From an uncultured Ignavibacteria bacterium (GTDB lineage Bacteria > Bacteroidota > Ignavibacteria > Tepidaquicellales > Tepidaquicellaceae), in contig CALEVL010000195.1 in the NCBI GenBank assembly GCA_937924675.1, positions 1 through 6,748 on the forward strand: a DNA stretch of 6,748 bases, given 5' to 3'. The notes below the pieces were generated by a model. It was given only the letters and a program-made list of their open reading frames with translations. It did no database searches and was not told where the DNA came from. Within the stretch, counting starts at the first letter, position 1. Each line of letters begins with the position of its first letter. Positions 1 to 5,308 of this stretch are shown piece by piece. The position numbers and the translations under genes were made by a program.

Positions 1-361
1 ATTTGTCAAACACAAAACTCAGCCCACGACTTTAGTCATGGGAGACGCTGCAATTCGTTAAACTCTAATCTCAGCCCACGACTTTAGTCATGGGAGACGC
101 TGCAATTTGTCAAACACAAAACTCAGCCCACGACTTTAGTCGTGGGAAACGCTGCAATTTGTCAAACACATAACTCAGCCAGTGACTTCAGTCGTGGGAC
201 GCACATGCCGCTTTAATTCGTCAAACACAAAACTCAGCCCACGACTTTAGTTGTGGGAGACGCTGCAATTTGTCAAACACAAATCTCAGCCCACGACTAA
301 AGTCGTGGGAGATGCTGCAATTTGTCAAACTCAAAACTCAGCCCACGACTTTAGTCGTGGA
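1..361. repeat. Tandem array of 52-bp palindrome-containing units
   Basis: Seven copies of a 20-base palindrome, consensus CCCACGACTTTAGTCGTGGG, start at 23, 75, 127, 179, 238, 290 and 342. The step is 52 bases throughout except one step of 59 (179 to 238). Each copy can fold into a 9-bp stem with a 2-base loop. The 32-base linkers are nearly identical (core GCTGCAATTTGTCAAACACA), so the whole 52-bp unit is duplicated, not only the palindrome. The linker at 199-237 is 39 bases and rearranged. The array begins mid-linker at base 1, so it runs on beyond the window. Palindromes of this kind resemble REP elements and the subterminal hairpins recognised by IS200/IS605-type and REP-associated tyrosine transposases; that link is family knowledge and no such gene is present here. 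No coding sequence is supported within the array. Confidence 0.93.
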
Positions 362-390
362 ACAAGCCATCATTGCAATTACAATAATTG

Positions 391-410
391 CCCGTGACTT
401 TAGTAACAGG
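391..410. repeat. Diverged eighth hairpin, possible end of receptor transcript
   Basis: The sequence CCCGTGACTTTAGTAACAGG is a degenerate copy of the upstream palindrome. It keeps the central ACTTTAGT, while two stem pairs have changed on both sides together (A-T to G-C and C-G to T-A) and two positions are mismatched. It lies 20 bases past the stop of the minus-strand receptor gene, so with the strong palindrome at 342-361 it may help end that transcript. There is no clean U-tract in the minus-strand reading, so termination is only a possibility; protection of the mRNA 3' end by the hairpins is an alternative. Confidence 0.55.
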
Positions 411-430
411 TAATGATCAATTTGCATAAA

Positions 431-2551
431 TTACTTCCTGAACATATAAGAAATGTTCAGCCCTCCAAAGAAATTTCTTCTTGGACCGGATTCATAGAAC
501 TCCTGTCTGTCGGAATTGATCTGAATGAACGCAACAAATTTCTCATCAAACAGATTATTTACACCAGCATATCCGACTATTCTGAAATTCCCTACGTCAA
601 CTGTTCCCCCAAGCTGAGCTCCTAAAAGTGAGTAGCTCGCTGTCTTTAGACTGTCGACATTCTGATCATTCACATACATAGAACTTGTGTAACTGTAATA
701 TGCTTTCACATAACCTGTGAAGTCCTTGACAAACTGTTTCGTGTAAGATAATTCCGTCGTTGCATAATTATCAGGATTTGACGGCTCGGTATTTCCGTCA
801 TAATTCTTGCTTGACAAGTTTCCTTGTGCATCGATACTGATTGCTTCATAGGAATCATATTTGAAATCAGAATACGTATATGATCCGAACCACTTCAGAC
901 CATCTACAATCTCTGTTCTGAACCCAAACTCAATACCGTTCCTTTTTACTTTAGCAGCATTTCTGTAAAATGTATTGCCGTCTGCAGTAAATGGTATGAT
1001 GGCATTGTCAATGATAGTATTAAAGTAAGTCAGCTCAATGAAGTTCTTCTTGAACAGATTTGTCTTTTCATTATTGATCTCACCTTTATATCCGATTTCA
1101 AACGAATTTGAATTTTGAGCCTCAAGATCGGGATTGAGAAGTCCTAGACCACCATCGGAAGAGAACGGGAAGTTTTCAAGTTCATTTCCTGCCGGAACAT
1201 CATAACCAAGACCGTAAGATGTATAAACAGCCATATTGGGAAGAATCTTGTAGTTCAATGCTGCCTTAGGAGTGAAACCGCTGAATTTCCTCTCAGCATT
1301 CCTGAACCCTGCAAGTAAATCTTCCTGATTGAAAATTACATCGTCATAGCGTCCGGTAATTAGAAGACTTACCTTATCTGTTACAATCGGAAAGTTATTG
1401 AGGAAATAGAATCCCAGATTTGAAATTGTTTCATCCGTATATGCTTCTAGATTATCACCTTTCTGTCCACCAATATTAACAAAGTCACCAATCGGACCGG
1501 TTTGATAATATACATCACTTCCAATTGAAAATTCATTCTTCCTTTTGCCGATCATTGATTCGTTAATATAGCGGAAAGAACCTCCAACACCGGATCTGTC
1601 GAAAATTCTGTATGTCGCAGCAGTTCGTACGAAGTTCTTGATCGTGCCATAGGTCGTAAACTCAATCGAATTGTTGTTTTCGTTCCCGAACTTTGTTGAG
1701 TAAGTTATTCCCAGTCTTCCCTTCTTAGATTCCCGTCTTGAGTCCCTGCTGACATCTCTCGCATTAGCCTGCAGATCATCCTCATTATATTGATCAAGTT
1801 TCAATGAACCCGGAAGCTTGATGATACCATTCACATAATATGCATACAATGCAAACTTCGAAACGGGGTTCAGATCAACCTCATACACTGTGTTGAATCT
1901 GTGCTGATACTCCTGACTGTGTTCTCTGTATCCGAGGTAATTCTCATAGCTGTAATTTGCCATGAACCTCTGATAGCCGGAGTTTACACCTATCTTTAGA
2001 CCGTTTTTCCTCAGATCATATGAACCGAACTCATTGTTCGTCATTGCAAATGTTATCGGAAAATACTTGTCAGTAAAGAAGTTGATCACTCCACCCGGAG
2101 CATTTGTATAAAGTGATGTCAGATTTCCCTTCGCAATTTCAATCTTTCCGATAGCATCGAAATCAATTGCTTCCACCCGGGTCTGCCCGTCCGGTTCTGA
2201 TTCCGGAATACCGTCAAGCAGAATCCGGATCCCGCGAATTCCGGTGTTCGATCTTGTTCCAAAACCCCGAATAGAAACTCTGACATCATGATTACCATAT
2301 CTCGGTTGGAACCAGACACCCGGTACGTTTCTTATTACTTCATTAAGTGACTGCTTTCTGCTTGACGTCCATTCGGATTGATCTATCCTTTGGACTGAGA
2401 AAGGTATGTCAATGATCTTTTGCTCAGTTCGCGTAGCAGTAATAATCACTTCGTCTGTTTCATACTCTGTTGTATCCGGAAGATCCTGTGAATTTGAAGT
2501 TACAGAACAAACGCTGAGCATTGCTACAATAGCCGCAAATAATGCTTTCAT
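431..2551 (-). CDS. TonB-dependent outer-membrane receptor
   Basis: This is a 706-residue, 22-strand-barrel type receptor that would import a ligand across the outer membrane using TonB/ExbBD energy. I start it at the ATG at 2551, which gives a typical signal peptide (MKALFAAIVAMLSV...). The frame stays open to a GTG at 2689, but that 46-residue extension would precede the signal sequence and is unlikely to be translated. A TonB-box-like DEVIITAT is at residues 33-40, followed by a plug domain to about 160 with VPGV (76-79), SIRGFGTRS (93-101), RGIRILLDGIP (106-116) and NAPGGVINF (150-158), all standard plug motifs. The rest is alternating aromatic barrel strands ending in GGLNISYMFRK. The plug wording recalls FecA-like receptors (iron citrate type), but the substrate cannot be read from sequence. 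No N-terminal carboxypeptidase-like or signalling domain is present and no SusD follows. The small exported gene upstream is probably co-transcribed. The nearby metal-binding proteins suggest a metal or metallophore ligand, which is inference. Confidence 0.95.
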   Translation of the reverse strand: MKALFAAIVAMLSVCSVTSNSQDLPDTTEYETDEVIITATRTEQKIIDIPFSVQRIDQSEWTSSRKQSLNEVIRNVPGVWFQPRYGNHDVRVSIRGFGTRSNTGIRGIRILLDGIPESEPDGQTRVEAIDFDAIGKIEIAKGNLTSLYTNAPGGVINFFTDKYFPITFAMTNNEFGSYDLRKNGLKIGVNSGYQRFMANYSYENYLGYREHSQEYQHRFNTVYEVDLNPVSKFALYAYYVNGIIKLPGSLKLDQYNEDDLQANARDVSRDSRRESKKGRLGITYSTKFGNENNNSIEFTTYGTIKNFVRTAATYRIFDRSGVGGSFRYINESMIGKRKNEFSIGSDVYYQTGPIGDFVNIGGQKGDNLEAYTDETISNLGFYFLNNFPIVTDKVSLLITGRYDDVIFNQEDLLAGFRNAERKFSGFTPKAALNYKILPNMAVYTSYGLGYDVPAGNELENFPFSSDGGLGLLNPDLEAQNSNSFEIGYKGEINNEKTNLFKKNFIELTYFNTIIDNAIIPFTADGNTFYRNAAKVKRNGIEFGFRTEIVDGLKWFGSYTYSDFKYDSYEAISIDAQGNLSSKNYDGNTEPSNPDNYATTELSYTKQFVKDFTGYVKAYYSYTSSMYVNDQNVDSLKTASYSLLGAQLGGTVDVGNFRIVGYAGVNNLFDEKFVAFIQINSDRQEFYESGPRRNFFGGLNISYMFRK

Positions 2552-2607
2552 GACAGTAAAAATTTGTGTTATTGATTTAGAAATTCCTGAATTGCTTTCC
2601 GGAAATT

Positions 2608-3018
2608 CTAACGGCGCAGGACAACGGATCTTACAGAAAGAAGTGTGTGATACTTGTGGTGGTTTGTTGATTTTAAAGCTGACAGACACTGATTCTGAAG
2701 AATCCGGCCTGCTGTTCCGGTTGTTATCCGGAATGCGTCAGCAAATGTATTTATTTTCTTTGATGCCTTGGCAATTGCCGAAACCAGGTTCGCTTTATTT
2801 CTTGAGTATTCCTTGCCAACTTTCACTTTCTTATAGTCATCCGGACCCGTTGACTTACTCTTTTCTTCATTGGTCCGCAATAATGACAAGTAACCGATCT
2901 GAATTGACGGCACCACGTTCATTCCCTGTGCAGGCGAAAGGAACGGGAAGCTGAACAATAACCCGGTTAATATGTAAGCAAGGATTTTCGTCAAGATTAC
3001 TCTTTGAACTTTATTCAA
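2608..3018 (-). CDS. Small exported protein of unknown function, upstream of receptor
   Basis: I do not recognise this family. From the TTG at 3018 it is 136 residues. It has a good signal peptide: basic start NKVQRVILTK, a hydrophobic core (ILAYILTGLLFSFPFL), then SPA-QG, with cleavage likely after SPA. The mature part is basic and polar (TGPDDYKKVKVGKEYSRNK, then KASKKINTFADAFR) with no metal-binding or catalytic motif. There is no in-frame ATG before the signal peptide; the only candidates are TTG at 3045 (adds nine residues) and TTG at 3018. The last ~43 codons (2608-2740) are doubtful: the tail looks less protein-like, and the receptor's frame is also open there with ordinary codon choice, so a frameshift is possible. 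It ends 56 bases before the receptor start on the same strand, suggesting an operon and an accessory role at the envelope. It could also be a decaying gene. Confidence 0.6.
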   Translation of the reverse strand: MNKVQRVILTKILAYILTGLLFSFPFLSPAQGMNVVPSIQIGYLSLLRTNEEKSKSTGPDDYKKVKVGKEYSRNKANLVSAIAKASKKINTFADAFRITTGTAGRILQNQCLSALKSTNHHKYHTLLSVRSVVLRR

Positions 3019-3066
3019 AATACTTTCTATATGGCCATAATTCAAGTCTCTCGCTGTTGCTTTTGA

Positions 3067-3085
3067 AATTCAGTTCATCTGAATT
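3067..3085. promoter_or_regulatory. Short inverted repeat AATTCAG-N5-CTGAATT
   Basis: Perfect 7-bp arms (3067-3073 and 3079-3085) with a 5-base spacer lie 49-67 bases upstream of the likely start of the small exported gene. The position fits an operator or the foot of its promoter, but short AT-rich dyads also occur by chance and no regulator is encoded in the window. Confidence 0.3.
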
Positions 3086-3092
3086 AATACTA

Positions 3093-3107
3093 TTGATGCG
3101 GCATCAA
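3093..3107. promoter_or_regulatory. Perfect 15-base palindrome TTGATGC-G-GCATCAA
   Basis: Seven-base arms around a single central G, perfectly matched, lie 75-89 bases upstream of the TTG start at 3018 and only 7 bases from the 3067-3085 dyad. The size and symmetry suit a dimeric helix-turn-helix repressor site, so it is a candidate operator for the receptor operon. That is inference from symmetry and position alone. Confidence 0.35.
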
Positions 3108-3163
3108 ATTCATTATGGCTTTTTCAATCTCTACCTGACTCCATTCAATGCAAACCACCTTTG

Positions 3164-3294
3164 TGTCATCCCTGTGTATACAGGGATCTACGGAAATGTG
3201 TCTTCACTTGTGGTAGACTCCTGCCCGCCTGCAAAGAGTGCTCAAGTTCAGTATTCTTCTGGCAGACCCGTCAAAGACGGGTGCAGGAATGACA
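3164..3294. mobile_element. MITE-like inverted-repeat element A
   Basis: This 131-bp element begins TGTCATCCCTG and ends GCAGGAATGACA, so its ends are imperfect terminal inverted repeats (TGTCAT-C/T-CCTG). Inside are a small CCTGT/ACAGG hairpin (3171-3184) and a perfect 7-bp stem ACCCGTC/GACGGGT (3266-3282). GGGATCTAC on the left mirrors GTAGACTCC on the right. It shares 21 of 23 bases (3203-3225) with element B (3584-3606). It has no coding capacity, so it would need a transposase supplied elsewhere. Confidence 0.7.
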
Positions 3295-3346
3295 AGCATG
3301 AAGTGAATGACAAACCTTACTGCTCTGACAGCCCTCTTCTTTATTG

Positions 3347-3379
3347 TGTCATCCCCGCCCATGAAGTTGTCTCAAAACC
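3347..3379. repeat. Partial repeat end, inverted relative to a segment of element B
   Basis: The segment starts TGTCATCCCCGCC, like the ends of elements A and B, and closes with CTCAAAACC. Its reverse complement resembles bases 3540-3569 inside element B (GGTTTTGAAAC ... ATGCGGGAATG). It therefore looks like a fragment of a second, partly nested repeat family, with one copy here and an inverted copy inserted in or recombined into element B. Confidence 0.5.
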
Positions 3380-3434
3380 TGGACTCTTGCCTAAAACACA
3401 CTGACCTCTTTGTGAAAATTCAAACAACCTAGAA

Positions 3435-3659
3435 TGTCATCCCTGCGAATGCAGGCCTGCCCGCTGCAGGCGGGGATCTACTAAAGGTAAAGCCACTATA
3501 AACTTAATTTGTCTAATGCTTTGGATTGATAAAGATGTGGGTTTTGAAACAGCCTCGCATGCGGGAATGTACGGCATGATGGATTCACTTGTTGGAGACT
3601 CCTGCCTGCAGCGCTTCATAAAGAACTCCCGCTGCGGGCAGGCATACGCAGGAATGACA
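3435..3659. mobile_element. MITE-like inverted-repeat element B
   Basis: This 225-bp element begins TGTCATCCCTGCGAATGC, and the reverse complement of its right end reads TGTCATTCCTGCGTATGC. The match continues as CCTGCCCGC on both sides after a 3-base gap, giving terminal inverted repeats of roughly 27 bases. The left arm runs into GGGGATCTACT and the right arm starts GGAGACTCCTGCC, the same plan as element A. The extra length against A comes from a middle segment that includes an inverted piece of the 3347-3379 repeat. It encodes no credible protein and carries no transposase. Confidence 0.75.
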
Positions 3660-3803
3660 TGTATAAAGTGATGTTAAAAGAGAAAGAGTTGTGATAAAAA
3701 TATTCCACTCTGATTAGTTCAATCGTTTTACTCGGATATGATTGTCAGATGCTGGTGCGGCTCAAAAAATGCATTGCAATGAAAGTATAAATGTGCCACT
3801 TTT

Positions 3804-4208
3804 GTGAAGTTTAATACAAACAAAGAAGACCGGACCAATTTGAAACAAACTACAAAACTTCTTAGACTCTCAGTAATACTACTTCTGCTGTTATCCGCAT
3901 TTACGCAATACAGTATTTCGATGATGGTTTGCGAGGAAGATGAGATGGCTTGTTGCTGCATGAAAAGTGATGAAGCAATGCAGTCAGGACAAGACCATTC
4001 TTGTTGCTGTGAAATCAGGGAAGTTCCGAGGAATGATGCGTTTAAGTCTTCCACTCAATCTGCCGGCGATAATCTGAGTTACCTGTTCACTTTACCCGCT
4101 CAGCAATCTGATAACACATTTCACTCAAATCACTCTGCAAGTGAACTTATAAATAGTCCAGTCCGGCAAAGTGATATTTGCATAGTTAACTCTAACCTCA
4201 GGATTTAG
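3804..4208 (+). CDS. Small exported CCC-motif protein, probable metal binding
   Basis: There is no ATG: the frame opens after a stop at 3780, and the only reasonable starts are GTG at 3804 (134 residues) or TTG at 3840 (122 residues, closer to a normal signal peptide). A basic stretch (KQTTKLLR) and a run of leucines (residues 22-31) form the signal or anchor segment. The mature part has eight cysteines: C43, a CCC triplet at 50-52, a second triplet at 67-69 preceded by H65 (DHSCCCE), and C126 near the end, plus methionines at 40, 41, 48, 53 and 59. The spacing suits soft-metal ligation in the periplasm or outer surface. The tail beyond residue 75 is polar and featureless. The design recalls the small HYC_CC_PP-type proteins found near metal receptors in Bacteroidota, but I cannot confirm membership. 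It precedes the metallothionein-like gene by 69 bases on the same strand. Confidence 0.8.
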   Translation: MKFNTNKEDRTNLKQTTKLLRLSVILLLLLSAFTQYSISMMVCEEDEMACCCMKSDEAMQSGQDHSCCCEIREVPRNDAFKSSTQSAGDNLSYLFTLPAQQSDNTFHSNHSASELINSPVRQSDICIVNSNLRI

Positions 4209-4231
4209 GAATCAGCAGTTCCGAAAGCTGT

Positions 4232-4251
4232 AAAATGTTCTTAAACATTTT
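4232..4251 (+). terminator. Weak AT-rich hairpin between two Cys-rich genes
   Basis: AAAATGTT (4232-4239) pairs perfectly with AACATTTT (4244-4251) around a 4-base loop, followed by only two more T residues. With a single G-C pair the stem is weak. It may lower read-through from the gene at 3804 into the one at 4278, or simply be intergenic AT-rich sequence. It would leave 26 bases before the next ATG. Confidence 0.3.
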
Positions 4252-4277
4252 TTGAAAATCCTAAATCAAAATTAATA

Positions 4278-4646
4278 ATGAAAAAGCTAAATCTTTTCGC
4301 GATCATATTGGTCGCCGGATTCATCTATTTCCTCGGCTCAACACTCTATAGCCAAACGACATTTGATGATTCCAAATGTAAATGCTGTGATGAAACATGT
4401 ACGATGACTGACTGCTGCAAGAATTGTGGTGATGGAACATCACAAGGTAATGCATCAGCATGCTGCGCAAATTGCACAAGCGATAAATGTAAGGAATGCT
4501 GCGCAGGAACAGGCGAATGCATGAAAAAGGATATGTCATCAGGAACAGGTACTGATGTGAATCATAAATGTGATATGACAAAACAGTGCAGTAAGAAAGG
4601 TGAAGGTTCATCTGACAACACACAAAATTGCTGCAGCAAGAAATAA
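4278..4646 (+). CDS. Exported metallothionein-like cysteine-rich protein
   Basis: This 122-residue protein starts at an ATG with a classic signal peptide (MKKLNLFAIILVAGFIYFLG, likely cleaved near residue 26, STLYSQ). The mature ~96 residues contain 18 cysteines: 34, 36, 37, 41, 46, 47, 50, 62, 63, 66, 71, 74, 75, 81, 98, 104, 118 and 119. Adjacent CC pairs and CxxC spacings dominate. An internal duplication is visible: CCKNC (46-50) and CCANC (62-66), and KCKCC (33-37) against KCKECC (70-75). The remainder is Gly, Ser, Thr, Asn and Lys with almost no hydrophobic core, so folding probably depends on bound metal. The expected role is periplasmic sequestration of copper, zinc, cadmium or a similar ion. 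Classical bacterial metallothioneins (SmtA/BmtA) are cytoplasmic and shorter, so an exported version is unusual. A multi-disulfide structural protein is the alternative. A strong terminator follows directly. Confidence 0.85.
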   Translation: MKKLNLFAIILVAGFIYFLGSTLYSQTTFDDSKCKCCDETCTMTDCCKNCGDGTSQGNASACCANCTSDKCKECCAGTGECMKKDMSSGTGTDVNHKCDMTKQCSKKGEGSSDNTQNCCSKK

Positions 4647-4663
4647 TCAGTTGTTTTTCAATA

Positions 4664-4698
4664 ATGGCAGGACGAAATTTGTCCTGCCATCTTTTTTT
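4664..4698 (+). terminator. Strong intrinsic terminator
   Basis: A perfect 10-bp stem, ATGGCAGGAC (4664-4673) with GTCCTGCCAT (4681-4690), closes a 7-base loop and is followed by C and then seven T residues (4692-4698). It starts 17 bases after the stop of the metallothionein-like gene and should end that transcript. The T-run ends only 8 bases before the first ATG of the next gene. Confidence 0.9.
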
Positions 4699-4706
4699 AA
4701 TTATTC

Positions 4707-5183
4707 ATGTACATGAAACAACTTATCACAATATCGGCTCTTCTGTTTATGCTGATTTTCAGTGCACAAACGAATGCTCAGATCAAGGAACTCCTTGTCG
4801 GTGTAGATGGATTTACATGTTCATTATGCGCAAAAGGAGTAGAGGGACAGTTCAAAGCTTTGGACTATGTTAGCTCTGTAGAAACGGATTTGAAGAACAC
4901 AACATTTACAATCCGGTTTAAGAACAACATGACTGTTAATCTGAAAGAAATAATGGAAGCAGTCAGTGACGGAGGCTTTACAGTCAGAGATATTTTGGTT
5001 GAAGGCAACGGTGTAATCAAGATTGTTGAGGATGGAATTTATTCAATAAAAACAGAAAACTCATCCGATCTGAAACTCCACGGCTTAAAGACAGAACTTG
5101 AAGAAAACGATAAAGTAAATTTCAAGGGCAAGGTGTCTGAAGATACAAAGAGTGTTGATGTGAGTGAGATCCGCAAGATCTAA
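4707..5183 (+). CDS. Exported HMA-domain (heavy-metal-associated) protein
   Basis: The protein has 158 residues from ATG 4707, or 156 from ATG 4713, which gives a more typical signal peptide (MKQLITISALLFMLIFSAQTNAQ, cleaved near residue 24). Residues about 27-95 form a heavy-metal-associated domain of the CopZ/MerP/Atx1 type: strand KELLVGVDG, metal site GFTCSLC (C38, C41) replacing the usual GMTCxxC, then helix AKGVEGQFKAL, strand VSSVETDLKNTTFTIRF and helix LKEIMEAVSDGGFTV. The last ~60 residues are a separate segment with alternating strands (IYSIKTE, KVNFKGKV, SVDVSEI), possibly a small OB-like or beta-sandwich domain; I cannot name it. The signal peptide points to a periplasmic metal carrier, like MerP rather than cytoplasmic CopZ. 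No transporter gene adjoins it. Its promoter must overlap the terminator just upstream or depend on read-through. Confidence 0.9.
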   Translation: MYMKQLITISALLFMLIFSAQTNAQIKELLVGVDGFTCSLCAKGVEGQFKALDYVSSVETDLKNTTFTIRFKNNMTVNLKEIMEAVSDGGFTVRDILVEGNGVIKIVEDGIYSIKTENSSDLKLHGLKTELEENDKVNFKGKVSEDTKSVDVSEIRKI

Positions 5184-5214
5184 TTCTCGCTTTACATAAT
5201 TTCAATTTTGCATT

Positions 5215-5265
5215 CCGCCGGAGTACCAAACTACTCAGAGACTCCACAAAGTGGCAGGCCGGCGG
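5215..5265. terminator. Structured inverted repeat between convergent genes
   Basis: CCGCCGG (5215-5221) pairs with CCGGCGG (5259-5265), and the outer bases partly extend it (TTGC on the left, GCAA on the right). The 37-base interior contains a small CCAC/GTGG hairpin (5244-5254). It lies between the stop of the HMA gene (5183) and the stop of the convergent FG-GAP gene (5309), where a shared bidirectional terminator would be expected. No clean T-tract follows on the plus strand (ATATTTT only), so it could instead be another small dispersed repeat. Confidence 0.4.
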
Positions 5266-5308
5266 GGGCAATATTTTCAACTTCTAATTTTTAATTTTCA
5301 ATTGCTCT

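Larger units (their letters stand above)
3046..3803. other. Long non-coding divergent intergenic region
   Basis: About 760 bases separate the minus-strand receptor operon from the plus-strand cysteine-rich genes. The left ~115 bases hold two short palindromes, 3164-3659 is occupied by inverted-repeat elements, and 3660-3803 is AT-rich and should contain the promoter for the gene at 3804. A perfect 10-base palindrome CATTGCAATG at 3772-3781 is the only pattern I see in that last part. I found no convincing -33/-7 Bacteroidota promoter pair and no known riboswitch motif. Open frames here fall inside repeats and are not believable genes. Confidence 0.75.

Noticed and set aside
1..361. CRISPR array
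   Set aside because: The spacing fits, but the spacers are near-identical copies and no cas gene is present; it is a tandem hairpin repeat.
413..625. Plus-strand 70-residue open frame
   Set aside because: It is antisense to the conserved C-terminal barrel strands of the receptor and has no protein signature.
2552..2689. Receptor N-terminal extension from GTG 2689
   Set aside because: It would place 46 residues ahead of a good signal peptide; ATG 2551 is the better start, though the open frame is reported as a finding.
2552..2740. Cobalamin or other riboswitch ahead of the receptor
   Set aside because: I looked for the conserved GCCACTG-type core and a matching fold and saw none; the stretch mostly lies in the upstream gene.
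2406..2954. Plus-strand 182-residue open frame
   Set aside because: It lies opposite the receptor signal/plug start and the small exported gene; composition shows no domain, so it is a shadow frame.
3057..3404. Plus-strand 115-residue open frame
   Set aside because: It reads through the inverted-repeat element (its VIPVYTG segment is the terminal repeat) and is not a gene.
3437..3619. Minus-strand 60-residue open frame
   Set aside because: It lies wholly inside the repeat element at 3435-3659.
3728..4054. Minus-strand 108-residue open frame
   Set aside because: It is antisense to the CCC-motif gene; its serine runs come from the complement of codons on the other strand.
4321..4623. Minus-strand 100-residue open frame
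   Set aside because: It is the antisense of the Cys-rich gene; the real gene has a signal peptide, ATG and following terminator.
4628..4873. Plus-strand 81-residue open frame
   Set aside because: It crosses the terminator hairpin and overlaps the HMA gene out of frame.
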